Shown in pieces: positions 16,539-25,474 of a stretch of DNA of 64,000 nucleotides (within the stretch, counting starts at the first letter, position 1; each line of letters starts with the position of its first letter). A program made the translations under genes and the position numbers. Origin of the DNA: Nostoc calcicola FACHB-3891 (GTDB taxonomy: Bacteria; Cyanobacteriota; Cyanobacteriia; Cyanobacteriales; Nostocaceae); NCBI RefSeq assembly GCF_014697355.1, contig NZ_JACJRQ010000004.1, positions 186,001-250,000 on the forward strand, written 5' to 3'. A model generated the notes under the pieces. That model made no database searches and had not been told where the DNA came from. It saw nothing but the letters and a program-made list of their open reading frames with translations.

Positions 16539-18746
16539 ATGTTAAAAATTTTTGCTGATAGAGGTGGTACATTCACAGATATTGTTGCTGTTACTAATAA
16601 CCAAGCAATTATAGACGGATTCTCACAACATCCTGAACGTTTTTTAATTGTTCCTCTACCTAATCAACAATGGATTATAGTTTACAAATTACTTTCAGAA
16701 AATCCCGAACAGTATCAAGATGCAGCTATTCAAGGTATTCGGGATATTATGGGGCTTTCTACCAAAGAACCTATTCCTAGTGAAGCAATAGAAGTGATAA
16801 AAATGGGGACAACAGTAGCAACAAACGCACTGTTGGAAAGGAAAGGTGACAGGGTTGTGCTTGTGATTACCAAAGGATTTAAAGATGCGCTACGAATTGG
16901 CTATCAAAATCGTCCTAATATCTTTGCTCGTCATATCATTTTACCAACCATGCTTTATGAACAGGTCATTGAAGTAGATGAAAGGTATGATGCTAAAGGA
17001 AATGAATTAATTGCAGTAAATATCGAACAAGTCAAACGCGATTTACAAGCAGTTTATCATACAGGAATCCGTAGTTGTGCTATTGTTTTTATGCATAGCG
17101 ATCGCTATCCCGAACACGAACAAAAAGTAGCTACAATTGCCCAAGAAATCGGCTTTACCCAAATATCTGTATCTCATCAAGTTAGCCCATTAATGAAATT
17201 AGTCAGTCGAGGAGATACAACAGTAGTCGATGCTTATTTAACTCCTATATTACGTCGCTACGTCAACCAAATAGCAAGTGAATTGAGAATGGGGCATGGG
17301 GCATTGGGCATCCCTTCGGCTCCGCTCAGGGCAAGTGGGCATTGGGCATTGGTTATCTCCCCATCCCCCTCATCTCCCTCATCTCCCTCATCCCCCTCAT
17401 CTCCCATCAAATTAATGTTCATGAAATCTGACGGCGGTTTAGTCGCAGCCGAACAATTTCAAGGAAAAGATAGTATTTTAAGTGGCCCGGCTGGGGGCAT
17501 TGTTGGCGCAGTTCAAACTAGTAAAAGGGCAGGTTTTGAGTTAGTAATTACCTTTGATATGGGAGGAACAAGTACAGACGTTGCCCATTTTAAAGGAGAA
17601 TATGAACGACAATTAGAATCAGAAATTGCTGGGGCGCGGATGCGAGTTCCTGTATTAGCAATTAATACCATTGCGGCTGGTGGTGGTTCAATTTTGTTTT
17701 TTGATGGTTTTAGTTATCGTGTCGGCCCAGAATCTGCTGGTTCAAATCCTGGTCCTGCTTGTTATCGTCGTGGGGGGCGATTAGCGGTTACTGATGCCAA
17801 TGTGATGTTAGGCAAAATTCACCCGCAATATTTTCCTTCAGTCTTTGGAATTGATGGCAATTTACCTTTAGATAAAGATGTTGTTATTCAAAAATTTACA
17901 CAATTAGCCGAAGAGATTGTAACTGCTACAGGAAATCATTGTACACCAGAACAAGTAGCGGCTGGATTTATGGCGATCGCAGTTGAAAATATGGCAAATG
18001 CAATTAAAAAAATCAGCCTCCAACGTGGTTATGATGTCACACAATATGTACTGTGTTGTTTTGGCGGTGCTGGCGGGCAAGTTGCTTGTTTAATTGCCGA
18101 TACTTTGGGTATGAAAAAGATATTTCTACATCCTTATGCTGGAGTTCTCTCTGCTTATGGAATGGGATTAGCTGATGTACGGGCGATTAGAGAAGGAGGA
18201 GTCGAACAACCTTTAAATCAAGCGTTAATTCTTCAATTACAGAACTTAATTGAATATTTAGAAACTCAAGCTAGAAATGAAATAAATGAAGTACATAGTC
18301 AAGTAGAGGTAGTCCGAAAAGCTAACTTAAAATATGAAGGCACTAATTCTATCTTGACAGTAAATTTCGCTGATGAGATGGCAGTGATGCGACAAGAATT
18401 TGAAACTGAGCATAAATCTCGCTATGGTTTCATGCAATCCGAAAAAACCTTAATTGTCGAATCTGTTTCAGTAGAAGTAATTCAGAAGATGGATACACCA
18501 GAAGAACCCTTAATTACTCGTACACGTTCCATAGCTCAAGCCCCCAAATCGGTTGAAAAAGTCAGAATGTTTACTGCTGAAAAATGGCATGATACACCTG
18601 TTTATCGGCGCGAAGATTTACAACCAGAAGATAGGATTATTGGAACTGCAATTATTGTCGAAAAAATTAGCACAATTGTAGTTGAAGCTAACTGGGAAGC
18701 AATTTTAACTGAACGTAATCATTTAATTTTGCAACGCATTGCATAA
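16539..18746 (+). CDS. hyuA: 5-oxoprolinase / hydantoinase A-type subunit
   Basis: This 735-residue protein belongs to the HyuA/OplaH N-terminal half, an ASKHA-fold ATPase that with the HyuB part hydrolyses 5-oxoproline (or hydantoin) to glutamate. The start motif DRGGTFTD (7-14) and MGTTVATNALLERKG (89-103) are those of 5-oxoprolinase rather than generic hydantoinases. FDMGGTSTD and SGPAGG form the nucleotide site. Between YVNQIASEL and KLMFMKSDGG, residues about 250-289 (17286-17405) are an alien low-complexity insert (HWALVISPSPSSPSSP-like) made of intergenic repeat DNA kept in frame. Without it the length is about 695, normal for the family. Its partner subunit follows 80 bp downstream. 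Confidence 0.9.
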   Translation: MLKIFADRGGTFTDIVAVTNNQAIIDGFSQHPERFLIVPLPNQQWIIVYKLLSENPEQYQDAAIQGIRDIMGLSTKEPIPSEAIEVIKMGTTVATNALLERKGDRVVLVITKGFKDALRIGYQNRPNIFARHIILPTMLYEQVIEVDERYDAKGNELIAVNIEQVKRDLQAVYHTGIRSCAIVFMHSDRYPEHEQKVATIAQEIGFTQISVSHQVSPLMKLVSRGDTTVVDAYLTPILRRYVNQIASELRMGHGALGIPSAPLRASGHWALVISPSPSSPSSPSSPSSPIKLMFMKSDGGLVAAEQFQGKDSILSGPAGGIVGAVQTSKRAGFELVITFDMGGTSTDVAHFKGEYERQLESEIAGARMRVPVLAINTIAAGGGSILFFDGFSYRVGPESAGSNPGPACYRRGGRLAVTDANVMLGKIHPQYFPSVFGIDGNLPLDKDVVIQKFTQLAEEIVTATGNHCTPEQVAAGFMAIAVENMANAIKKISLQRGYDVTQYVLCCFGGAGGQVACLIADTLGMKKIFLHPYAGVLSAYGMGLADVRAIREGGVEQPLNQALILQLQNLIEYLETQARNEINEVHSQVEVVRKANLKYEGTNSILTVNFADEMAVMRQEFETEHKSRYGFMQSEKTLIVESVSVEVIQKMDTPEEPLITRTRSIAQAPKSVEKVRMFTAEKWHDTPVYRREDLQPEDRIIGTAIIVEKISTIVVEANWEAILTERNHLILQRIA

Positions 18747-18826
18747 AGATTTTGATTTCATTTTATAAATCAAAATAGAAAATATTCAATGTTAAATTTA
18801 TCTTCTATTCCTTCGGGAATTCACCA

Positions 18827-20416
18827 ATGTACACAACAACTCAACCCGATCCCGTTCGCCTAGAAATATTCAAAAATCTCTACCAATTTATTGCCGAACA
18901 AATGGGAATTGTTCTCCAAAACACGGCAACATCTGTAAATATCAAAGAAAGGCTAGATTTCTCCTGCGCTATCTTTGATGCTTCAGGATTATTAGTAGCG
19001 AATGCCCCCCACATTCCTGTACATTTAGGCTCAATGAGTGAAAGTGTCCGCAGTTTAATTAATGATAAAGGTGACACCATAAAACCAGGAAATGTCTATC
19101 TATCAAATAACCCATACAACGGCGGTACACATCTCCCTGATGTAACTGCAATTACCCCTGTATTTTTGGAAAGTGGCGTAAATAATCCATGCCCAATGCC
19201 CATCTTCTTTGTTGCTTCTCGCGGACACCAAGCTGATATCGGCGGAATTACTCCCGGTTCTATGCCTCCCCACAGTACGACAGTTGAAGAAGAAGGAATT
19301 CTTTTTGATAATTTTCTCTTAGTTGAAGAAGGAAATTTTCGAGAAACCGCAGTCAGATATCACCTTTCAAATCATACTTATCCTGCTCGGAACCCTGACC
19401 AAAATCTAGCTGATTTCAAGGCTCAAATTGCCGCCAATGAAAGGGGAGTTCAAGAACTTAGGAAAATGGTTTCGCAGTACAAGCTCGATACTGTTCAGGC
19501 TTATATGAAATTCGTACAAGCTAATGCTGAGGAGTCAGTGAGAAAGGCGATCGCAGTTCTCAAAGATGGTTCATTTATTTATAAAATGGACAATGGGGCA
19601 CAAATTCAAGTGAAAGTAACGATTCACCCAGAAAATCGCAGTGCTACCATTGATTTTACTGGAACTTCTCGGCAATTAAACAGTAATTTCAATGCTCCCA
19701 AAGCTGTAACTCAAGCCGCAGTTTTATACGTCTTTCGGACTTTGGTTGATGATAATATTCCTCTCAATGCTGGGTGTCTGAATCCTTTAGAAATTATTAT
19801 TCCAGTGGGCTGTATGTTGAATCCAACTTATCCAGCAGCGGTGGTAGCAGGTAATGTAGAAACTTCTCAAACTATTGTCGATGCTTTATATGGTGCCTTG
19901 GGCGTGATGGCTGCATCTCAAGGAACGATGAATAATTTTACTTTTGGTAATGAACGATATCAATATTATGAAACTATTTGCGGCGGTTCTGGAGCGGGGA
20001 CTAATTTTGATGGAACTGATGGTGTTCATTCCCACATGACTAACTCCCGTTTGACCGATCCAGAAGTTTTAGAAACACGTTATCCTGTACTTTTAGAAAG
20101 CTTTCGTCTTCGTGTTGATAGTGGTGGTAAAGGTCAATATTCTGGCGGTAATGGAGTTGTTCGTCGCATCCGATTTTTAGAACCGATGACAGCGAATATT
20201 CTCTCTGGACATCGCCTGGTTCCTCCCTTTGGATTAAATGGTGGAGAAGTGGGAAAAGTTGGACGGAATTGGATACAACGTCAAAATGGAAGTGAGGAAA
20301 GTTTAGATAGCACTGGAACGGTGGAGATGAATGTTGGGGATGTTTTTGTGATAGAAACTCCTGGGGGAGGGGGATTTGATCACGCAGAGGCAAGAGAGGC
20401 GCAGAGAGTAATATGA
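18827..20416 (+). CDS. hyuB: 5-oxoprolinase / hydantoinase B-type subunit
   Basis: This 529-residue HyuB-family subunit carries the catalytic half of ATP-dependent 5-oxoprolinase. Features include the start VRLEIFKNLYQFIAEQMG, SNNPYNGGTHLPD (near 93-105), RGHQADIGG and the glycine-rich end ETPGGGGFDH. In eukaryotes and many bacteria the two halves are one chain; here they are separate genes on one strand, 80 bp apart and in different frames, so a heteromeric enzyme is expected. The last residues (AEAREAQRVI) come from an AGAGGCAAGAGAGGCGCAGAG repeat that has replaced the natural end. Role: the glutathione/gamma-glutamyl salvage pathway, in the cytoplasm. Confidence 0.9.
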   Translation: MYTTTQPDPVRLEIFKNLYQFIAEQMGIVLQNTATSVNIKERLDFSCAIFDASGLLVANAPHIPVHLGSMSESVRSLINDKGDTIKPGNVYLSNNPYNGGTHLPDVTAITPVFLESGVNNPCPMPIFFVASRGHQADIGGITPGSMPPHSTTVEEEGILFDNFLLVEEGNFRETAVRYHLSNHTYPARNPDQNLADFKAQIAANERGVQELRKMVSQYKLDTVQAYMKFVQANAEESVRKAIAVLKDGSFIYKMDNGAQIQVKVTIHPENRSATIDFTGTSRQLNSNFNAPKAVTQAAVLYVFRTLVDDNIPLNAGCLNPLEIIIPVGCMLNPTYPAAVVAGNVETSQTIVDALYGALGVMAASQGTMNNFTFGNERYQYYETICGGSGAGTNFDGTDGVHSHMTNSRLTDPEVLETRYPVLLESFRLRVDSGGKGQYSGGNGVVRRIRFLEPMTANILSGHRLVPPFGLNGGEVGKVGRNWIQRQNGSEESLDSTGTVEMNVGDVFVIETPGGGGFDHAEAREAQRVI

Positions 20417-20515
20417 GTGATGCAACTGCGCTTCAAACGTGTAGTTCTAATGCCCAATTTCCACAATGCCATCATTGCCAACGACTTCTCCGGCGCGGGT
20501 ATAAATCTCCATGCT

Positions 20516-20544
20516 GTAGGGGCACAGCATTGCTGTGCCCTTAC
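20516..20544. repeat. GTAGGGGCACAGCA palindrome forming the 3' ends of two convergent genes
   Basis: GGGCACAGCA and TGCTGTGCCC face each other around one T, followed by TTACGAAAGATG. It lies between hyuB (ending 20416) and the STAND gene, whose stop codon (20541-20543) is inside the repeat. It would form a strong hairpin in both transcripts. Same family as 11633 and 53826. Confidence 0.75.
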
Positions 20545-22913
20545 GAAAGATGCTGTGAAATTTTTTCAACTTGCTTAGGAGCTTTTATTTCAGTAAATAG
20601 CTGAATTGCTTGATGAAAATTCATGTTACTCTCATCAGCCTTTGCAATTTTTTGATAAGTTAAACCAAATTGAAAATAAGCTTCAGCTAAGTCACATTTA
20701 GCACCGATTTTTTCCAAAAGTTCGATTGCTTCTGTATGATTAGCAAGAGCTAATTCCAAATTTGCTTGGTGTCGATAGATTTCTGCTAACCCATTGAGTG
20801 TTTTAGCTTTTACCTGCATATAGTGACTTTCTTCGGCAAAAGTCAAAGCTTGGTGAAACATTTGATTTGCCTGTTCAAATTCTCCTAAATTAACGTAGGT
20901 TTGACCCAAAATTTGGATGAAATAAGCAAACCTTCCTGTCTGTTCTATCAGTTGTTGGTTTGTAATATTTTGATGAGCTACATCTGCTAATGCATAGGAA
21001 GCATCACGCAAACCTAAATAAGAATATACCAAAGCTAAACACACTGAAGCTTTTTCTGCCCAGCGATGATGCTCAGTATTTTGAGCTAGGTAAATTACTT
21101 GTTGAAATAATTGTGCAGCAGCTTCTAATTCCCACAAATCTATTTGATAAAGACCAATACTTAATAAAGAATCTACCTCAAGCATCCTCAGATAGTAAAC
21201 TGTATGTTTATTTTCTGGCTGAGGTACAAGTGATTTGAGTGCTTGGGTTGCTAAAGTAATGGTCTTTTCTTGACAGGCGATCGCTTGACTAATTTTACCT
21301 GTTATCCAGTAAAAATCGCCCAATATATTGTAAAGTTCGCTGAGATTTTGGTGATTATCTAAATTATTAACAACTTGATTAATTGCCGTAAGTATAGGTT
21401 GAATTAAACCCATACGATACAGCGTACTTCCCAGAGGTAAAAACTGCTGCCATTGATTATTTCGACTTTTGAGAATAACTTTACCTGCTAACTCAAATTC
21501 CTGAATTTCGATGTGGTGATAATATGCTTCCAGAGCTTGTAAAGCATCTTTAAAAGTTTCAATTTGTTTAACACTAGCTGTCCAAAAATCGGCGGCTTTG
21601 TGGTTGGTAATTTCCCATTCATCGCTGGGGCGCAAACGAGCGATCGCTTCTTTACGAATTACGGGATGCAGCCAATATTTACCTCGATCGCACTCTATCA
21701 AAGACCGATTTCTTAAGGAAGTAATAATTTGGCGATGTTGGTCAGGTGGAACATCCCAAAGTAAACAAAACAATCCTTGAGATGGGATGCTGGGTATATC
21801 TTGATAACGATAACATCCCAAACGGCAAAGCAAACGATAGGCTTGGGAATCGAGATTTTGTAAACGATTAATTTGACTAACTGCTAAATTTTTTAAGTCG
21901 GTTGCTGCTAAAGGATCGGCATGATTTTCTTGCCAATAAACAGCCATATCACCGTCAAAATCCTCTTGAATTGAACCACAGAGAATTCCCATTGCTTTAG
22001 CATTACCGCCATAGGTGCGATGCATGGTTTCTAAAGTTGGCAAATCGATCGCTAATCCACGGTTGCTAAAAAACTGTTGCCATGCACCTCGATCTAAACC
22101 AGGAAGCCGATAGTGATTCACATTTAGCCCAGGTTCACAAAGGCGATCGCGGCTAGTAATTAGGGTAACAGATTGCACCCTGGCATCAGCCAAAACCCGC
22201 AATAATTCCACATAGTTGCGGTGCGAAGCAATCAACCCACCTTGTTGGTCTAATGCAGGTTCGAGATTGTCAATTAACACCCCAATGCGCCGATTGTGGA
22301 GTTGGCGCTTGAGTCGTGCCAAAGTTACCCCAAATTCTACCCCAGGTTCTTCAGCAAAATCTTGTTTGAGCCATTCCTCTACAACTCGTTCAGCGGGAGT
22401 GATATTTTGCGTTTCCTTCGCCATCAGCAGTTCCAAAACCAAATCAAATTCCTGAGTTTGGAGATATTGCTGCGCCAGAGTAGTTTTGCCCAAACCGCCT
22501 TCACCTTGAATGACAATGACTTTCGACCCTTGATTTACCAAACTATTCAGATGAGCGATCGCTTCTGCTCGTCCAATAAAATTGGTATCCTCTAATTTTG
22601 GGGCGGCGTGTGGCGTTCTGGAGTAATCAATCAGATTGGATATCGTATTACTTTTTCTCAGAACCCGTTCCAAAGTAGCACGACAATTACTTTTAGTAAT
22701 CTTTTGACGCAGTACCTTAGAAAGTAACTTCCATAACTGAGAACCAGCATCCTTGGCGTGTCCTTCCGTACAACCGTAAGAATCAGCGATATCCAAGTAT
22801 TTCCTACCCAACCAAACTTGCCCAAGAATAACTTTTTGCAAATCGCTCAACCGTTCCCCGGTCTGAGCAGGAATTATGGTATCTAACCATGCTAATGCTG
22901 CTTGGGCGTCCAT
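20541..22913 (-). CDS. STAND-class NTPase with N-terminal HTH-like domain and TPR repeats
   Basis: This 790-residue signalling ATPase starts with a helical, HTH-like domain (about 1-90; ALAWLDTIIPAQTGERLSDLQ..GRKYLDIADSYG), found in front of many cyanobacterial AAA/STAND proteins. The NB-ARC-like core has Walker A GEGGLGKTT (137-145), Walker B IGVLIDNLE (210-218), a sensor TSR (253-255) and a GLPL-like GGNAKAMGIL. A winged-helix segment follows (about 370-430), then TPR-like helical repeats to the end. Proteins of this class oligomerise on sensing a ligand through the repeats. Output could be transcriptional or protein recruitment through the N-terminal domain; no separate effector gene is adjacent. 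The stop codon lies within a palindromic repeat, so the natural C-terminus may be slightly altered. Confidence 0.87.
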   Translation of the reverse strand: MDAQAALAWLDTIIPAQTGERLSDLQKVILGQVWLGRKYLDIADSYGCTEGHAKDAGSQLWKLLSKVLRQKITKSNCRATLERVLRKSNTISNLIDYSRTPHAAPKLEDTNFIGRAEAIAHLNSLVNQGSKVIVIQGEGGLGKTTLAQQYLQTQEFDLVLELLMAKETQNITPAERVVEEWLKQDFAEEPGVEFGVTLARLKRQLHNRRIGVLIDNLEPALDQQGGLIASHRNYVELLRVLADARVQSVTLITSRDRLCEPGLNVNHYRLPGLDRGAWQQFFSNRGLAIDLPTLETMHRTYGGNAKAMGILCGSIQEDFDGDMAVYWQENHADPLAATDLKNLAVSQINRLQNLDSQAYRLLCRLGCYRYQDIPSIPSQGLFCLLWDVPPDQHRQIITSLRNRSLIECDRGKYWLHPVIRKEAIARLRPSDEWEITNHKAADFWTASVKQIETFKDALQALEAYYHHIEIQEFELAGKVILKSRNNQWQQFLPLGSTLYRMGLIQPILTAINQVVNNLDNHQNLSELYNILGDFYWITGKISQAIACQEKTITLATQALKSLVPQPENKHTVYYLRMLEVDSLLSIGLYQIDLWELEAAAQLFQQVIYLAQNTEHHRWAEKASVCLALVYSYLGLRDASYALADVAHQNITNQQLIEQTGRFAYFIQILGQTYVNLGEFEQANQMFHQALTFAEESHYMQVKAKTLNGLAEIYRHQANLELALANHTEAIELLEKIGAKCDLAEAYFQFGLTYQKIAKADESNMNFHQAIQLFTEIKAPKQVEKISQHLS

Positions 22914-23385
22914 TGTGTAACGACTAGGGTAGTTCAGACTTTACAGACAACTATAAATTACTCTACAGTTATGCTTCTCAAATTTTCGGATAAGATTTTG
23001 TAAATCCGACTTTTTCCCCGACTTTTCCGACCTTGGCTCAAAAGCGAAATAAAAAGGAGTCAGAATTCAGAATACTCTACCCATGTACCCTTACAAGGAA
23101 GCAAGCTACGCGCAGCGTCCCGTAGGGAAGGGATAAGCTGTTGCGCGTATACATTAGACCTCTTGCAAAAGTCTTTTTTTGCGTTCTCTTCTGGAGCGCC
23201 TCTCTTGCCTCGTGCGTGAGATAAAAAAATATGGCGTTGCTGAATCAAGATATGAATTTACAATTTACGGGTATGTAGAGACGTAGCAATGCTACGTCTC
23301 TACAAGGATTAACCATTGGTAACTCTGTAATGCTCTAGAAAATTACAGATGCGACAGCTTAGAATTTTAAATGGCGGACATAATA
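22914..23385. other. Repeat-filled interval between STAND and CheR genes
   Basis: No gene. 23052-23140 repeats the block at 41109-41207 (GGAGTCAGAATTCAG, TCTACCCATGTACCCTTAC, then GCAGCGTCCCGTAGGGAAGG). 23154-23215 is a partial copy of the element complete at 46564 and 57186 (starting TTAGACCTCTTGCAAAAGTC). A perfect 29-nt palindrome lies at 23275-23303. Confidence 0.65.
23275..23303. repeat. Perfect 14-bp-arm palindrome GTAGAGACGTAGCA
   Basis: GTAGAGACGTAGCA and its exact complement around one A, located 83 bp after the stop of the minus-strand CheR gene, where it could serve as its transcript end. Confidence 0.7.
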
Positions 23386-24264
23386 TCACTTACGATTAAA
23401 ATCTCTGTGGGTCAGAGCATCCCCATGTCCCCGCACTCCTATTTTTCTATATATCTTTTCACCTTTGACGATCTCTTCATATTGCTGCTCATAGGGAGTA
23501 AACCTGATGGATTCTTGTCTTCCTAAACCCAAGATGCCAAAGGTGCAGAGGCTATTATAAAACAATTCGTGTACGCGTTTTTGAAGTATCTGGTTGAAAT
23601 AGATCAAGACATTACGGCAAAGAATGACATTAAATTCATTAAAAGAACTATCTGTTGCTAAATTATGCTGGGCAAAAACAATATTTTCTCTTAAGGATGC
23701 TCGAAAAATAGCATTGTCATAAGCTGCCGTATAATATTCGGAAAAAGACTTTTTACCACCAGCTTTTAGGTAAAGATGAGTATATTCCTGCATTAATTTT
23801 AGGGAAAAAATACCACTTTTAGCATTTTGTAATACTTTTTCATTAGTATCAGTTGCATATATGCGGCAACGGTGATAAAGTCCTTCTTCTTCCAGTAGAA
23901 TTGCCATTGAATAGACTTCTTCACCTGTGGAACATCCAGCGTGCCAGATGCGAATAAATGGATAGGTTTGCAAGAACGGGATAACTTGACTTCTAAAGGT
24001 GTTATAAAAGCTGGGATCTCGAAACATTGATGTTACATTCACCGTTAAAGCCAGCAAAAACCTTTCTAAATAGTTAGGGTTGTGGAGTAACCGCTCTTGC
24101 AATGTAGAAATATTAGCAAACCCTTCTAACTGCATAAAGCTCAAAATACGGCGCTTAATTGAAGAAAGGGCGTAGTTGCGGAAGTCATAACCATAGTACT
24201 GATACACCCCTTCCAACAGCAGATGTATTTCGATATCCTCCAAGCTAGGTTTAGGCAAAATCAT
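23386..24264 (-). CDS. CheR-type protein-glutamate O-methyltransferase
   Basis: This 292-residue SAM-dependent methyltransferase has the CheR domain pair: an N-terminal helical domain with SIKRRILSFM (35-44) and NVTSMFRDP (76-84), then a Rossmann core with the SAM loop AGCSTGEEVYS (109-119) and CRNVLIYF (216-223). It should methylate glutamates on chemoreceptors or on sensor kinases. No CheB or receptor is adjacent. The same strand carries a tail-anchored protein and a CHASE3-type hybrid kinase upstream; in cyanobacteria CheR genes often sit beside such hybrid kinases, so it may modify that sensor. The C-terminal tail (GVRGHGDALTHRDFNRK) is polar and outside the core. Confidence 0.9.
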   Translation of the reverse strand: MILPKPSLEDIEIHLLLEGVYQYYGYDFRNYALSSIKRRILSFMQLEGFANISTLQERLLHNPNYLERFLLALTVNVTSMFRDPSFYNTFRSQVIPFLQTYPFIRIWHAGCSTGEEVYSMAILLEEEGLYHRCRIYATDTNEKVLQNAKSGIFSLKLMQEYTHLYLKAGGKKSFSEYYTAAYDNAIFRASLRENIVFAQHNLATDSSFNEFNVILCRNVLIYFNQILQKRVHELFYNSLCTFGILGLGRQESIRFTPYEQQYEEIVKGEKIYRKIGVRGHGDALTHRDFNRK

Positions 24265-24503
24265 AATTCATAATTCGTAATTCGTAATGACGCTCCTACG
24301 TCGCTAACGCTACGCTAACGTAATGCGTAATTATTACCTCGTGTATGAATAGGCTTTTTTAAAGAATGCTTCTGCAATTTTGGTCATTTCCATGATTAAT
24401 ACTTAGGCTGCTAGGGCTTTTATAACCCAAATGAATCTTACGCCGAAAATAGCTTGCTAGCTCAATTAAATTTGAAATTTCATAATGGTGCTAATTTTGG
24501 ACT

Positions 24504-25025
24504 TCAGAACCAAGTGGCTGTTACTCCTAAAACAGCGATCGCAATTATTGAAATTCCAGCTAGTAATCTGACTTGGTGACGCAGATTTTTAATCTCTTGG
24601 TTGAGAGTTTCTGTCTGGAGCGCCGAATTTGGTTGAATTGGTGCAACTTCGATCGCTATTTCTTGGGGTTTAGCTGGGGTAGTTCCAAAAGTTATCTGGG
24701 AATGTAACCAATCAGCAATCAGTTGCGGACAGTTCTTTTTAAACCAATTAAAAGCCAAGGTTCTAAAAACTGGTTTAGACATGCGGGCAATTAATTTTAT
24801 CAACCTGTTTACAGGTTGTACGGGAAGCTTTTGGTTAATGAGGTTAACCGAGCCAACATCATACAGACAATCCAGAATTAATTTTACAGTGGCTTCTTCA
24901 CTGTTAATTAGGTTTTGCAGTAATAGCAGAACATCATGCATACGCTCTGCTTCAATGTATTTTTCTGCCAATTTTTCTGGAGGAATTACTGATGTATTGA
25001 GTGAGTTTTGTCTTACTATTGTCAT
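24504..25025 (-). CDS. Tail-anchored helical protein of unknown function
   Basis: This 173-residue protein starts with a helix-rich soluble region (20-105), for example KLAEKYIEAERMHDVLLLLQ. A proline-rich linker (115-130), a short coiled coil (ALQTETLNQEIKNLRHQVRLL, about 134-153) and one C-terminal membrane helix (about 154-172, AGISIIAIAVLGVTATWF) follow. The topology is that of a C-tail-anchored cytoplasmic protein. I do not recognise the family. It lies between the CheR gene and the CHASE3 hybrid kinase on the same strand, so a role in the same signalling group is possible but only inferred from position. Confidence 0.65.
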   Translation of the reverse strand: MTIVRQNSLNTSVIPPEKLAEKYIEAERMHDVLLLLQNLINSEEATVKLILDCLYDVGSVNLINQKLPVQPVNRLIKLIARMSKPVFRTLAFNWFKKNCPQLIADWLHSQITFGTTPAKPQEIAIEVAPIQPNSALQTETLNQEIKNLRHQVRLLAGISIIAIAVLGVTATWF

Positions 25026-25204
25026 ATTAGAAACATAACAGGTATGTTAATGTAAGTACACCTATCCACCGAGAGAAAGATCTTTTATCTAGAGAAATAA
25101 CGTAAAAAGTTGCATGAAACAGAGGTATTTCCTCCAAAGACAGGAGTTCTATAGATTATTTTATTACTGAAGTGAATTTCCTGTCATTGATATTGTTTTA
25201 ACAA

Positions 25205-25460
25205 AAAAATGGGGCATGGGGAGGTAGGGGAAAAGGTTAAAGGGTAAAGGTTAAAGGGATAAATTTAACCTTTCCCCCTTACCCCTCAATACGGTTCGGA
25301 TAAGCAGTATGAACTTCCCTTGTGGTCTGGGAAATGGTTTTGGGGTAAGGGGTAAGGGGTAAAGGATGTATTTAAAACCTTTCCCCTTTCCCCTTTAACC
25401 GAACCGTATTGCCTTACCCCTTTCCCTTTCCCCCTTCCTAATGCCCAATGCCCCATTCCC
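25205..25460. repeat. Heptamer tract with CAATACGGTTCGG inverted repeat
   Basis: GGTTAAAGGGTAAAGG and CCTTTCCCCTTTAACC tracts enclose a 125-bp segment bounded by perfect 13-bp inverted repeats CAATACGGTTCGG (25287-25299) and CCGAACCGTATTG (25399-25411). It fills most of the gap (25026-25474) between the kinase stop and the next gene; nothing gene-like is seen there. Confidence 0.7.
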
Positions 25461-25474
25461 CATTCCCCACTCCC

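Noticed and set aside
20413..20604. Small plus-strand open frame overlapping the hyuB end
   Set aside because: It runs through the palindromic repeat and into the STAND gene antisense; no family character.
23060..23248. Minus-strand open frame of 62 codons
   Set aside because: Made of the composite repeat and a partial MITE; no supporting start or family.
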